This document shows, in pieces, positions 6,787 through 15,674 of a stretch of DNA of 64,000 bases. The notes under the pieces were generated by a model. That model saw only the letters and a program-made list of their open reading frames with translations, made no database searches and was not told the origin of the DNA. The stretch is taken from assembly GCA_016213845.1 (NCBI GenBank), contig JACQZN010000111.1:62001-126000 (forward strand). Reading direction: 5' to 3'. Within the stretch, counting starts at the first letter, position 1. Each line of letters starts with the position of its first letter. Source of the stretch: Candidatus Wallbacteria bacterium (GTDB lineage: Bacteria > Muiribacteriota > UBA6191 > JACPRK01). The translations under genes and the position numbers were made by a program.

Positions 6787-8136
6787 ATGAGCAGTAACGG
6801 AACCAGCCCCATCAACGACACGTCCCTCCCCGCCCGCGGCACCGTCGGCAGCCTGGTCGACGCCGAAGTCTTCGTCAGACGCACATGCTCCGGAGAGATC
6901 AAGGCCGTCACGGTCAGTGTACCTCTGCGCGAGAAGCTCAAGCACTTCTATGCGATCCCCGGGCGCAAAGACGAGCCGCCGACCTACGCGCTGCAGGCTG
7001 ATGGCTACTACACGCTCAACCGCGCACTCGGGCTGCAGATCGTCACCCCGGAGGAGCTGTCCTTCGAAGGACAGACGCTCCGCAATCCCTACATCCGCCG
7101 CACCGCGGAGGGGACGATTCTCGAGGTGATCGTCCGCAAGCTGTGCGTGGGTCGTGCCCCGCTCGGCAACACGTGCGTGACGGACTCGACGCTGTGCTTC
7201 GTACCGAGAGCCTATCTGTTCCGCGACATCATCAAGAAGATGAAGGGCTACTACTCCAAGAAGGAGGGCGGATGGGTCCAGAACCTGAACATCTGCAAGA
7301 TCAAGCCACAGTCGATGATCTCCGACGAGGAGCGTAAGACTCGCTGGATCATCGACCAGGGAATGGGCCTGTCTCTGGTCATCAACGTGGAGGACAAGGA
7401 CTTTCTCAGCATCTTCGCGAACTTCAACGAGATGCAGATTTTCGCGGAGCGGCGGGCGCAAACGGTGTGCGAGCGGATGGCGATGAGTCGCCACCCGGCC
7501 ATTGCACAGAAGGTCGTGTTACCCGCTGGCGAGGAAGGCGACATGCAGGCAAAGGTCATCGTCGTGGCCTGGCAGGAGAACGACAAGAGCCGGGAGGAGC
7601 TGCGACAGCGGGCGCTCTCCGTGGCCCGCGGCGAGCGCACAGACGAGACCACGGTGATCTCCGCGACTTTCACGGCCGAGGAGGACGAGCCCGAGACGTT
7701 CGACACCCCCGAGACTACGAACCGCACGAGCCCCCCTGGCGGCCGCGAGACCCCCGGTGCCCCGGCTGAGACTGCCGATCCAGCCGCGGACGCGACGGCC
7801 CAGCAGACCCCGTCCCCGGCCGAACCGCCCGCCCCCCGCAGGACGAAGAAGACCGCGCCCCCGGTGGAACCGCCTGCGGCCGCCGCACCGCCGACGAGCA
7901 CACCGGCGTCAACCCCTGCGGCGTCGACCTCCGCCCCCGCTCCCGACAGCGCGCTGAGCGCGAAGGAACGCGCGGACCTCATCGACGAGGTGGAGATGGC
8001 CGCCGACGCGATGGACGAAGGCGACTACATCGCCGTGTTCAAGACAGCGGGCGCCGCGGGCAAGCCCATCAGCACGCTCTCGGACTCGACGCTCCAGCGC
8101 GTGGCCGAGGGTCTGCGCAAGAAGGTCCGCAAGTAA
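6787..8136 (+). CDS. Candidate phage recombination (single-strand annealing-like) protein
   Basis: A 449-residue protein. The first 290 residues form a folded domain; residues about 290-395 are a Pro/Ala/Thr-rich linker; the last 55 residues form a helical, charged tail ending KKVRK. A segment near residues 222-236 (AERRAQTVCERMAMSRHP) resembles the Ala-Gln-Thr-x6-Ala pattern seen near the end of RecT/ERF/Rad52-like annealing domains. The gene is directly upstream of a Rad50/SbcC-like ATPase and a UvrD-like helicase, as in phage recombination modules. The assignment is tentative: the evidence is context plus a weak motif. The ATG follows GGAAGGAAGATAGCG. Confidence 0.45.
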   Translation: MSSNGTSPINDTSLPARGTVGSLVDAEVFVRRTCSGEIKAVTVSVPLREKLKHFYAIPGRKDEPPTYALQADGYYTLNRALGLQIVTPEELSFEGQTLRNPYIRRTAEGTILEVIVRKLCVGRAPLGNTCVTDSTLCFVPRAYLFRDIIKKMKGYYSKKEGGWVQNLNICKIKPQSMISDEERKTRWIIDQGMGLSLVINVEDKDFLSIFANFNEMQIFAERRAQTVCERMAMSRHPAIAQKVVLPAGEEGDMQAKVIVVAWQENDKSREELRQRALSVARGERTDETTVISATFTAEEDEPETFDTPETTNRTSPPGGRETPGAPAETADPAADATAQQTPSPAEPPAPRRTKKTAPPVEPPAAAAPPTSTPASTPAASTSAPAPDSALSAKERADLIDEVEMAADAMDEGDYIAVFKTAGAAGKPISTLSDSTLQRVAEGLRKKVRK

Positions 8137-8249
8137 CTGACTCCGCCAACCGGGCGTGGTCGTCGCCGTTTGGAGCCGGCGACAAGGTCAACACGCACTG
8201 GCCCCGTGGCGTCGTCCGGAACGGGGTTTCCACGACCGAGGAGCTTCCA

Positions 8250-10370
8250 ATGAAACTCAACGAAGTCACTCTCGAGAACATCCGTTCGCAGACGCGCACG
8301 CTGCGCCTGTCTGGGCTGGACATCCTCACGGGCCGCAACGGCCAAGGCAAGTCGACCGTCTGTGACGCTGTCGCGCTGACCATCAGCGGCTACCTCTACA
8401 GACTCGGCCTGAAGCCGGAATACCTGCTCCCTCTCTTCAGAGACGGGACGATGGCCGTGGGCATCACTGGAGTCAATGGCTCCGGCGCACCTATCAAGGT
8501 GGAGCGACAGTGGCGGCGCAAGCGCGGCGGCTCGATCGAGCAGACGATCCGCGTCTCGCCCGACAACGGAGCGAAGAAACTCTCCGACTTCGAGGCGGAG
8601 ATCCGCCGCCACTTCGGTGCCTGCACGGTGGCGCTGGACCTCAACGAGCTGCTGTCGCTCACCGACGGTGAGCAGAAGAAGCTCCTCTTCGGCTTCGCGG
8701 ACGTCACGGCCCTGGGGCTGACGCGCGAGAGCGTGCTGGAGATGGTGGGCTCGCGCGTGCTGGATCTCAACGTGCGCGCCCGGCCGGACCTGGCCGCCGC
8801 AGCCCAGCACTGGCTGGACCGACTGCCCGCGTGGTGGGGCGAGACGATCGACGTCGAGGACGGGCTCTGCCGGCTGGCGCGCGCGGCCGAGGACGAGTTG
8901 AAGTCGGCGAAGCGGTTGCTGGCCGAGGCCGAGGCATCGATGCGGGATATGGCCGCCCAGGCTGCTCAGCAGACGGCCGCACGTTCGCTGCCGGAGATCG
9001 CCGCCGAACTGGAGTCCGCCCGCGAGGACCTCAAGACGGTGAACGACCAGATCGCCGTCGACGCCGAACGGCGGCGAGGCATCCTCGCTCGCCAGAAAGC
9101 CATCACCGATTGCCAGGCGGAGATCCAGCGGATGAAGGAGCCCGGTTGCGACGAGCAGACGGGCAACACGCCCGCAGTCCTGCAGGCGCTACGCGACGAA
9201 CTGGCGGAACTGGGCGAGTCGACGCCCGAGAGCGCGGACGAGCTCGAGCAGACGCGCGAGGCTGCCGGGTCTGCGGCGGAGGCGGTGCGAACGGCCACGC
9301 GGAAGAACGCCGAACTCGAGAAAGCCATCACCAAGGTCGAGACCGAGGCGGCGGCCGTTCGTCGTCACGAGTGCCCGCACTGCGCGTGCGACATCGACTC
9401 CGTGCGCGCGGACATCCTCGCCCGGAGGGCACCCCTGCAAGCGGAGAGCGCCGATCTGATGAAGAGCCTCGACCGGCTCCGCCGCGAGGAGGCGGAGACA
9501 ACTCGACGCCTGGATGCGTTGAAGCGGCGATCGACGCGCATCCGCGAGATCGAGCAGGACATCCCCAAGCAGCGCGCCATCCTCGACCGCGCGGAGGCCG
9601 CACGCTGCCGGCGGAGTGACCGGTTGCGCGCGCAGGAGGAAACCCTGCTCCGCCTCCAGGCGGAAGACGCGGCCGCCCCGCAGGTCGTCGACGGCGCTGC
9701 GCTGGACCTCCGGTGCAACGCACTGAGCGATCGAATCAACGCTCTCGAGCAGGAGATGCGGGCGGCGACGGCCATCCACGAGCGAGAGGGCATGCGCCTC
9801 CAAGCGGCCCAGCGGCGGGCCAAGGCGGAAGACCACGTGGCCATCCTGGGCTTGCTGAAGGACGCCGTCGGCCACAGCGGCGTGCAGGGCGAGGTCGTGG
9901 CCAAGCTCTCGGGACCGATCACCACGGCGGCCAATGAGTTGCTGGCTCTCGTGGGCCCCTACCGCCTGGGCGTGCGGCTTCAGGACGAGCGTGGGAACTC
10001 GAAGTTCATCCTCGGGTGGGAGAAGGAGGACGGCACGTTCGTGACGTGGGCCAACCTTTCGGGCGGACAGAAGGCGATTTTCGGCGCTGGTCTCGCGGCG
10101 GCGATGCTCGCCCTGCATGCGCCACCGTTCCGCTTGCTGACGGTCGACGGCTTCGAGCAACTCGACAGCCTGAACAAGAAGCGGCTCCTCTCGGCCCTGG
10201 GCGCCTTCCACACCGCGGGCAAGCTCGACAACGTGCTTGTCGCCGGCGTCACGGCCGGCCCGCTGGTGCCCGAGGGTCCGGCCTGGACCGAGCACAAGCT
10301 CAATGGCGACGTCCACGCCGAGCGCCTGGGCGGCCAGGAGTTCGCGACGGCACGGGAGGCAGCAAAGTGA
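8250..10370 (+). CDS. Rad50/SbcC-like SMC-family ATPase
   Basis: A 706-residue ABC-type ATPase with the Rad50/SbcC layout. It has a P-loop GRNGQGKST at residues 28-36, a long coiled coil (about 190-560) interrupted by a zinc-hook CPHC near residue 374, the ABC signature LSGGQKA near 602 and a Walker B strand LLTVDGFEQLD near 630. In Walker B the Asp is followed by Gly rather than the usual catalytic Glu; the Glu is two residues later. Such proteins process DNA ends, usually with an SbcD/Mre11 nuclease. No such nuclease is encoded nearby, so it may recruit the host's or serve the annealing protein upstream. The stop overlaps the helicase start (GTGA). Confidence 0.85.
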   Translation: MKLNEVTLENIRSQTRTLRLSGLDILTGRNGQGKSTVCDAVALTISGYLYRLGLKPEYLLPLFRDGTMAVGITGVNGSGAPIKVERQWRRKRGGSIEQTIRVSPDNGAKKLSDFEAEIRRHFGACTVALDLNELLSLTDGEQKKLLFGFADVTALGLTRESVLEMVGSRVLDLNVRARPDLAAAAQHWLDRLPAWWGETIDVEDGLCRLARAAEDELKSAKRLLAEAEASMRDMAAQAAQQTAARSLPEIAAELESAREDLKTVNDQIAVDAERRRGILARQKAITDCQAEIQRMKEPGCDEQTGNTPAVLQALRDELAELGESTPESADELEQTREAAGSAAEAVRTATRKNAELEKAITKVETEAAAVRRHECPHCACDIDSVRADILARRAPLQAESADLMKSLDRLRREEAETTRRLDALKRRSTRIREIEQDIPKQRAILDRAEAARCRRSDRLRAQEETLLRLQAEDAAAPQVVDGAALDLRCNALSDRINALEQEMRAATAIHEREGMRLQAAQRRAKAEDHVAILGLLKDAVGHSGVQGEVVAKLSGPITTAANELLALVGPYRLGVRLQDERGNSKFILGWEKEDGTFVTWANLSGGQKAIFGAGLAAAMLALHAPPFRLLTVDGFEQLDSLNKKRLLSALGAFHTAGKLDNVLVAGVTAGPLVPEGPAWTEHKLNGDVHAERLGGQEFATAREAAK

Positions 10371-12283
10371 GCTTCGACGAACTGAACTCCGAACAGGCCG
10401 CTGCCGTACTGGCCGGCGACAAGCGCATCTTGCTCTCAGCGGTTCCCGGCAGCGGGAAGACCCGGACGCTCACCGAGCGCGTCGCGCACTTGCTCGAGCA
10501 CGGCTACCGGCCAGCGGCGATCTGCGCTATCACCTTCACGCGCAAGGCCGCGATCGAGATGCGGACGCGAATCGCCGCACGGCTGCCGGAGATGGCGCTC
10601 GGCGGCCTGACCGTCAGTACCTTCCACGCGCTCTGCCATCGGCTGCTCCAGGAGTTCGGCGCGCCTCGCTACCGGAAGGGGCTCAGCGTGATCGACCAGA
10701 TCGAGCGCGACGCGATGTTCGACGAGCTGCTCGAGCAGAACGCCTATGTCGACGCCAAGGGCCATTGCAAGGTCAAAGGGCTCCGCGCGCTCATCTGTCG
10801 CTGGTTCGAGCCGCGCAAGCCGAAGTCGACTGCCGCGACCCCCGTGCCAACGGTCGAGGAGCGGATCGCCGCGGGCCTCGTGCATCAGTACCGCCACCGT
10901 CTCGCGTGCCTGAACGCCATCGACCTCGATGATCTGATCTCAACGATGGTGGAGATCCTCAAGACGCAGCCGGCCGTGGGCGCGATGCTGCGCGGCCGAT
11001 GGGCCCACGTTCTGGTGGACGAGTTTCAGGACACCGACGCCCAGCAGCAGGAACTGGTGGATCTGCTGAATCCAGAGCACATGTTCGCCGTGGGAGACTT
11101 CAGGCAGGCCATCTACAACTTTCGAGGAGCAAATCCGTCGGGATTCCTCGCGTTCGCCAGACGCCCGAAGACCCGTGTCCTGCACCTGCAGGCGAACTAT
11201 CGCTCGGTGCCGGCGATCTGCGAGGCGGCCAACAATCTCGCGAGCTGTGCCTCCGAGAGAATGGATGGCGAGATCGCCCCCGCGCGGGCTTCCGACATGG
11301 GGCTCGCGGTGACGATCGACGTGTCGATGTCGCCGTTCGAGGAAGCGGACCTGGTCGGGAACCAAATCGCCCGACTGCTGAACAACGGACGCAAACCGTC
11401 GGAGATCGCGGTCCTGGCCCGGACCCACTCGGCGCTGGAACGTATCGATGCCGAACTGCTGGGTCGCGGCATCCCGACACTGGCGGCGCAACGACGAGCT
11501 CGAGCGTGGGATCAGCCGGAGGCGCGCTGGCTCGTCAACCTGCTGCGCGTCTACTCCAATCCGGCGGACGACCGCGCGCTGGAGGCGATCCTCCGGTGGC
11601 CATCGTCGATGGCGAGCGCGGCGGATCTGGCGGCGTGGCGACTGGTCGCTCATCAACTCCAGAAGCCCCTCGCGCTGGCGATCCTGAGCTCTGAGCAGCC
11701 GCATCCCGTAGTCGACGTCCTACGCGGCATCGCCGGCGAGCGCGAGGCGGGCCCCGAGGCACCGCAGGCGTCGATTCTGCTTGGCGTCCTGCTCGCGTAC
11801 TTCCCGCCGGACGTGGCGGCGAGAATGCTGCCGGCACTCGACCTGGTGGGCGCGTGGGAGAGCGATGCCGAGCGGAGCACGGCCCGCGCCCTCCTCGCGT
11901 GGTACGCCGGCCGCCAGGTCGCGGACGTGCTGCCGGAGAAGCCGGATGTCGATGCCGTGCAACTCCTGACCGTTCACGGAGCCAAGGGCCTCGAGTGGCC
12001 CGTGGTCTTCGTGCTCGGGCTCGACGACGACTCGATGCCCGCGAAGTGGGCCGGCCAGGAGCCTGAGGCCATCGAGGAAGAGCGCCGCGTGCTCTACGTG
12101 GCGATGACGCGAGCTCGTGACGCGCTCTACCTGCACCGGACGCTGGAGAGCGCGCCCGCGAAAGGTCCCGTGAAACAGCGGACGCCCAGCCGCTTCCTCG
12201 CCGAGATGGGGCTGTCTGTCGAGACGACCCCCTCGGCGACGAGGCCCATTCAGCCAGCGGACGAAAAGGGGCTCCCGTTCTGA
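10367..12283 (+). CDS. UvrD/Rep-like superfamily 1 DNA helicase
   Basis: A 638-residue ATP-dependent 3'-5' helicase. All main motifs are visible: LNSEQ (Q motif, residues 6-10), AVPGSGKT (motif I, 25-32), ITFTRKAA (55-62), VLVDEFQDTD (motif II, 215-224), AVGDFRQAIYNFRGA (motif III, 241-255), LTVHGAKGLEW (motif V, 534-544) and YVAMTRAR (motif VI, 577-584). It starts with GTG inside the stop of the ATPase gene; the same frame is open to 10016, but that extension lies within the ATPase gene and is not protein-like. Together with the upstream ATPase it forms a DNA-processing unit for replication or recombination of the element. Confidence 0.9.
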   Translation: MSFDELNSEQAAAVLAGDKRILLSAVPGSGKTRTLTERVAHLLEHGYRPAAICAITFTRKAAIEMRTRIAARLPEMALGGLTVSTFHALCHRLLQEFGAPRYRKGLSVIDQIERDAMFDELLEQNAYVDAKGHCKVKGLRALICRWFEPRKPKSTAATPVPTVEERIAAGLVHQYRHRLACLNAIDLDDLISTMVEILKTQPAVGAMLRGRWAHVLVDEFQDTDAQQQELVDLLNPEHMFAVGDFRQAIYNFRGANPSGFLAFARRPKTRVLHLQANYRSVPAICEAANNLASCASERMDGEIAPARASDMGLAVTIDVSMSPFEEADLVGNQIARLLNNGRKPSEIAVLARTHSALERIDAELLGRGIPTLAAQRRARAWDQPEARWLVNLLRVYSNPADDRALEAILRWPSSMASAADLAAWRLVAHQLQKPLALAILSSEQPHPVVDVLRGIAGEREAGPEAPQASILLGVLLAYFPPDVAARMLPALDLVGAWESDAERSTARALLAWYAGRQVADVLPEKPDVDAVQLLTVHGAKGLEWPVVFVLGLDDDSMPAKWAGQEPEAIEEERRVLYVAMTRARDALYLHRTLESAPAKGPVKQRTPSRFLAEMGLSVETTPSATRPIQPADEKGLPF

Positions 12284-12474
12284 TGATGACTACACGCGAT
12301 GCAATCTTGGCGCACTCCCTCCTTCTCTGCGTCGCCGCCGGCATCGGCCTCGGCTGGTGCTGGCGCGGCGACGTTGAGGCGTGCGTGACGCAGCGCGTCG
12401 AGGCCGAGGTGTGGGCGAGTGCGTGGCGGCCGACGGATGGGTGCCGGTGGAGTGAACCGGGAGGTGTGAGATGA
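12283..12474 (+). CDS. Small membrane or spanin-like protein, unknown
   Basis: A 63-residue frame starting at an ATG that overlaps the helicase stop by one base (TGATG) and ending in a TGA that overlaps the methyltransferase start (ATGA). The N-terminus has a hydrophobic helix (AHSLLLCVAAGIGLGWCW, about residues 10-27), followed by a short acidic and polar tail. The overlaps at both ends support it. No family is recognised. Confidence 0.5.
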   Translation: MMTTRDAILAHSLLLCVAAGIGLGWCWRGDVEACVTQRVEAEVWASAWRPTDGCRWSEPGGVR

Positions 12475-13001
12475 GCACGGTTGAGCTACGCGTCGCATCC
12501 CACCTGCGCACGAGCGGGCGCACCGAGTACCTGACGCCGCGACACATCATCGATGCGCTCGGACCATTCGATCTCGATCCTTGCGCGTCAAGCGTCCGTC
12601 CGTGGCCTACGGCCGCGAAGCACTACACCATCGATGACGACGGGCGCTCCCAACCATGGGAGGGGCTGGTGTGGTGCAATCCACCGTTTGGCCCGGCCGA
12701 GGCGGACTTCGCCAGATTGATGGCGCGACACGGCAACGGCATCCTGCTCGGCTGTCCGTCGAAGACCGAGACGCGGACGTGGCAAGAAGTCATCCTGCCG
12801 AACTGCTCCGGGATCTTGCTCCTGACGCCAAGGCTGAAGTTCTGCAACGTGGACGGGACGGAGATGCCGGGGACGTTCGGAGCCTCATGTCTCGTGGCGT
12901 TCGGGCACGTGGCTTCCGGGCGTCTCGTTCGCGCTCTCAGAGCGGGCCTGCTGCGAGGGCACATCGTCGAGGTCTTTCGAGGTCAAAGCACTGACGAGTA
13001 G
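12471..13001 (+). CDS. Phage-type N6-adenine DNA methyltransferase (Dam family)
   Basis: A 176-residue protein matching phage DNA N-6-adenine methyltransferases. It has the N-terminal YLTPRHIIDAL, the DLDPCAS segment, and the catalytic NPPF motif (WCNPPFGPAE, about residues 66-75) followed by a short alpha/beta domain. It would transfer methyl from S-adenosylmethionine to adenine in DNA, either protecting the element from host restriction or serving regulation. It has no cognate restriction endonuclease nearby. It is coupled to the upstream small gene by ATGA. Confidence 0.85.
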   Translation: MSTVELRVASHLRTSGRTEYLTPRHIIDALGPFDLDPCASSVRPWPTAAKHYTIDDDGRSQPWEGLVWCNPPFGPAEADFARLMARHGNGILLGCPSKTETRTWQEVILPNCSGILLLTPRLKFCNVDGTEMPGTFGASCLVAFGHVASGRLVRALRAGLLRGHIVEVFRGQSTDE

Positions 13002-13005
13002 CTCA

Positions 13006-13380
13006 ATGCCGATGCAACGCGCAAACTACCCGCCGGACTGGGAGTCCTTCAGCCTCCGCATCCGCTCCGAGCGCGCTGACTGGCGCTGCGAGTGCCGCGG
13101 CGTTTGCGGTCGCCAGCACGAGTATCGAGGGTCGCTGCGTTGCCGCGCGCAGCAGGGCGGACCAACCGAGTCCGGAGGACCCGTCGTCCTCACGGTCGCG
13201 CATCTGGATCACGACGCCGGCCCGTGCCGGTGCGGATCGAAGTGCGTGAAGGAAACGCATGTCCTTGCTCTCTGCCAGGGTTGTCATCTACGTCTGGATG
13301 CGCCGCTTCGCGTCAGGAACTCCAGGCGGACGCGGCTGCAGAAGACCGGGCAGTGCGTACTGCCGGAGGCGCGGCGATGA
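13006..13380 (+). CDS. HNH-type zinc-binding nuclease-like protein
   Basis: A 124-residue protein with the pattern of small phage HNH proteins: an early Cys pair (CECRGVCG), a central TVAHLDHD that supplies the first His/Asp of the HNH fold, Cys pairs (CRCGSKC) and LCQGCHLRLD as the final helix with a metal-binding His. The C-terminus is basic. HNH proteins of this size can be nicking or homing endonucleases or DNA-packaging accessory proteins; which applies here is unknown. It starts 4 bases after the methyltransferase stop and its own stop overlaps the next ATG. Confidence 0.65.
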   Translation: MPMQRANYPPDWESFSLRIRSERADWRCECRGVCGRQHEYRGSLRCRAQQGGPTESGGPVVLTVAHLDHDAGPCRCGSKCVKETHVLALCQGCHLRLDAPLRVRNSRRTRLQKTGQCVLPEARR

Positions 13381-13820
13381 TAGACCTCACCGCTCTCACC
13401 GCTCTCACCGCTCTCATCGCCAAACTCGGCGATCCTGTCGCTCGCCTCTCTGGCTTTCTGGCCGTCGCCAAGAGCAGCGCGCTCTATCCGATCGGTATCC
13501 AGATCGTCTACCACGTCGATCCGGTGGCGAAGCTCATGGCCATCGAGTACCGGCCGAGGCATCACTATGTGCCGAAGCCTGGATTCATCGTTTTTGACAG
13601 CGGTCACGATGCGAGGCTGTGGGGCGAGAAGCCAGCATACCGGCGCGAGCAGGTCCCAGGGACCGAAGGCATTCCGCGCATCGTGGTCTACACGTACGAG
13701 GAGCAGTGCGCCGTGCATCGCGCGCTCGGGCTGCATGTCGTGCGACGTGGCGACGAATGGCGCCCGCTGCCGGTGGGGCAGATGGCCATAGACTTCGGAG
13801 AGGAGCGTGACGCAGCGTGA
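13377..13820 (+). CDS. Unknown early protein with N-terminal micro-repeat
   Basis: A 147-residue protein coupled on both sides (ATGA at its start, GTGA at its end). The N-terminus MIDLTALTALTALIAKLG is encoded by three tandem copies of a 9-base unit (CTCACCGCT). The rest is a mixed fold with VYHVDPVAKLMAIEYRPRHH and a C-terminal WRPLPVGQMAIDF. No family is recognised. An in-frame upstream extension to 13092 overlaps the HNH gene and is not credible. Confidence 0.55.
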   Translation: MIDLTALTALTALIAKLGDPVARLSGFLAVAKSSALYPIGIQIVYHVDPVAKLMAIEYRPRHHYVPKPGFIVFDSGHDARLWGEKPAYRREQVPGTEGIPRIVVYTYEEQCAVHRALGLHVVRRGDEWRPLPVGQMAIDFGEERDAA

Positions 13821-14053
13821 CGCCCCGCGCCACATTCATCTGCTCGCCCGGCTACGTCGAGATCGCGATGGCCGTCGAGGCGCGTTGCGGCTGGAAGCGC
13901 TCCTGCGTCGTCTGTCGCTGGCGCGGCCTGAAGTGGTCGACAACGATCTCGCGCTGGCTCCAGGCGGAAGGGCTCGCGATTCTGACTCCGAGCGAGGTTC
14001 GGCAGGTCCATCGGGAGCACGGGAAGAGACGGAGTTGGAGAGAGAGGAAATGA
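13817..14053 (+). CDS. Small zinc-knuckle-like protein, unknown
   Basis: A 78-residue protein starting with GTG inside the stop of the upstream gene. It contains three Cys around a basic segment (CGWKRSCVVCRWRG) and a helical, basic C-terminus (VRQVHREHGKRRSWRERK), suggesting a small nucleic-acid-binding protein. A competing frame (13807-14112) is rich in Arg, Glu and Gly and less protein-like. The ATGA overlap with the following mini-ORF supports the frame given. Confidence 0.5.
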   Translation: MTPRATFICSPGYVEIAMAVEARCGWKRSCVVCRWRGLKWSTTISRWLQAEGLAILTPSEVRQVHREHGKRRSWRERK

Positions 14054-14112
14054 CGCGAGGCGAGGAGGAGGAGGTAATGGGACACTACATCATCAAGAGA
14101 GGGGCGGCATGA
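14050..14112 (+). CDS. 20-residue linking mini-ORF
   Basis: A 20-codon frame (MTRGEEEEVM at the N-terminus, ending KRGAA) starts in an ATGA overlap with the upstream gene and ends in an ATGA overlap with the methyltransferase gene. AGAGAGGAA lies directly before its ATG, and a second, strong GAGGAGGAGGAGG site lies within it. It may serve only to carry ribosomes to the methyltransferase start, or encode a real micropeptide. Confidence 0.35.
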   Translation: MTRGEEEEVMGHYIIKRGAA

Positions 14113-15323
14113 TCCGCCTTCTCACCGGCTCCGCGCTGGATGTGCTGCGCGGTTTGCCCAGTGAGTCCGTCCACTGCGCGGTGACGAGCCCGCCATATTA
14201 TCGGCACCGCTCCTACCTGCCGAAGCATCATCCGCTGAAGCACCTTGAGCTCGGTCAGGAGCCGACACCTGATCTCTTCGTCGGCCATCTCGTCGAGGTC
14301 TTTCGCGAACTCCGCCGCGTGCTCCGGAGCGACGGGCTCTTTTGGCTCGTCATTGGCGACAGCCGCAGCAACGGCCCTCGGCGATCGGAGAGTGCTGGCG
14401 GAACGGGCGACGGCTGGGGCACGCAGCATCGTGACCGGCTGATAGCAGATGGCCAGGTCCACGACCATCACTCGATCCCAGGGTTTAGGCGGAAGGAACT
14501 CATCGGCATCCCTTGGATGCTGGCGTTCGCACTCCGATCTGACGGCTGGTACCTTCGCGCCGAGAACATCTGGCACAAGCCTGCGCCGATGCCGGAGAGC
14601 GTGCAGGACCGGACGACCTACGCCCACGAGCAGATCTTCATGTTCTCGAAGCGCGCGCACTACTACTACGACGCGACAGCGATTCGGGAGCCGTACTCCG
14701 ACCCGCGTGAGAACAAGGCGGGCGCCGCCGGCGGCAAGACCGCGATGCGCGGGCAGGCGGCTCTTCGCCCTCGAGGGAACATGGACCAGTCAGGCACAAA
14801 CATCGAGCGCTACTACGGCGCCGGCGGCCGAAACAAGCGCACCGTCTGGACGGTCCAGCCGAGCCCGTACAAGGGGAAGCACTGCGCGACCTTCCCCGCG
14901 GCGCTTATCCGCCCGTGCATCGCCGCCGGCACGTCGGAGCGCGGCTGCTGCCCGACCTGCGGAGCGCCGTGGCGAAGGGAGACGTCGAAGAAGTCGCGCC
15001 GAGGCACCGACCGCAAGGAAGGGTCGAGGGCACTGGTAGCCTTCCCGGGCCCTCCGCATCGAGGGCTGAAGAATCACGAGACGGCCGTCGAGGTCGCAAC
15101 TATCGGATGGTCCCCGACCTGCAAGTGCACACCGCACGAGCCAGTGCCCTGCACGGTGATCGACCCGTTCGGCGGGGCGGGCACCACGGCGATCGAGGCA
15201 GGCCGACAGCTCCGCGACGCGATCCTCATCGACCTGGACGAGGCCTCGATCGAGGAGGCGCGCGGTCGCCTCGTGCGCGAGCTCGGGTTGCTGGCGATGT
15301 TCGGGGAGGCTGCTGTCGCGTGA
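14109..15323 (+). CDS. Type II-like beta-class DNA methyltransferase (N4-C or N6-A)
   Basis: A 404-residue SAM-dependent DNA methyltransferase. The catalytic motif IV TSPPY is at residues 26-30, before the SAM-binding motif I VIDPFGGAGTT near residue 350, the order typical of the beta class. A target-recognition region of about 200 residues separates them and contains WLVIGDS, YDATAIREPY and a Cys-rich insertion (CCPTCGAPW and CKC). Close relatives occur widely in phages as solitary methyltransferases. The specificity cannot be read from sequence. Coupled by ATGA at its start and GTGA at its end to neighbours. Confidence 0.85.
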   Translation: MIRLLTGSALDVLRGLPSESVHCAVTSPPYYRHRSYLPKHHPLKHLELGQEPTPDLFVGHLVEVFRELRRVLRSDGLFWLVIGDSRSNGPRRSESAGGTGDGWGTQHRDRLIADGQVHDHHSIPGFRRKELIGIPWMLAFALRSDGWYLRAENIWHKPAPMPESVQDRTTYAHEQIFMFSKRAHYYYDATAIREPYSDPRENKAGAAGGKTAMRGQAALRPRGNMDQSGTNIERYYGAGGRNKRTVWTVQPSPYKGKHCATFPAALIRPCIAAGTSERGCCPTCGAPWRRETSKKSRRGTDRKEGSRALVAFPGPPHRGLKNHETAVEVATIGWSPTCKCTPHEPVPCTVIDPFGGAGTTAIEAGRQLRDAILIDLDEASIEEARGRLVRELGLLAMFGEAAVA

Positions 15324-15664
15324 CACTCGCCCGACGACACAACTCGGCCCAAGCGGTCACCCTCGAGCGCCCGCGTTGGATGCCAGTGGAGGCCTTCGCC
15401 GACTACTACTCGCTGGAGAAGAGCACGGTCTACAAACTCTCAGCCGTGCCCGGACTGGCGTCGAAGGCGCCCTTCAGCCCCCTGATGTTCGACTGCGACG
15501 CCTACGAGGCATACTTGGACCAGCACCGAAAGTGCCCCGACCGGGAGCCTGTCGTCAACAGGATCGAGCGCGCGCCAATCCCCATCCCGCCGCCGCGCAC
15601 GCACCAGCGTCGCCGACCTCGCGTGCTGCGAACTCCCTCCGACCCGCACGGCATTCGGCGGTAG
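15320..15664 (+). CDS. Excisionase-like DNA-binding protein
   Basis: A 114-residue protein starting with GTG inside the methyltransferase stop. The middle reads like a winged-helix/AlpA-type domain (WMPVEAFADYYSLEKSTVYK, then a DCDAYEAYLDQH helix); the tail is basic and Pro/Arg-rich. Size, fold and position directly upstream of the integrase fit a recombination directionality factor (Xis). The frame remains open upstream to 14915 but overlaps the methyltransferase, so I take 15320. The function is inferred from position and the partial motif. Confidence 0.55.
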   Translation: MTLARRHNSAQAVTLERPRWMPVEAFADYYSLEKSTVYKLSAVPGLASKAPFSPLMFDCDAYEAYLDQHRKCPDREPVVNRIERAPIPIPPPRTHQRRRPRVLRTPSDPHGIRR

Positions 15665-15674
15665 ACTGCCCACC

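Noticed and set aside
8137..8249. Possible N-terminal extension of the SbcC-like gene across the gap
   Set aside because: The frame is open, but it has no usable start codon, and the ATG at 8250 has a ribosome site and the expected Rad50-type N-terminus.
10016..10366. N-terminal extension of the helicase gene
   Set aside because: The extension overlaps the ATPase gene in another frame and is Arg/Gly-rich; the GTG at 10367 fits the coupling pattern and the helicase N-terminus.
13807..14112. Alternative 101-residue frame overlapping two small early genes
   Set aside because: It is Arg/Glu/Gly-rich; the overlapping 78-residue frame has a Cys-knuckle and keeps the ATGA chain through the 20-codon frame.
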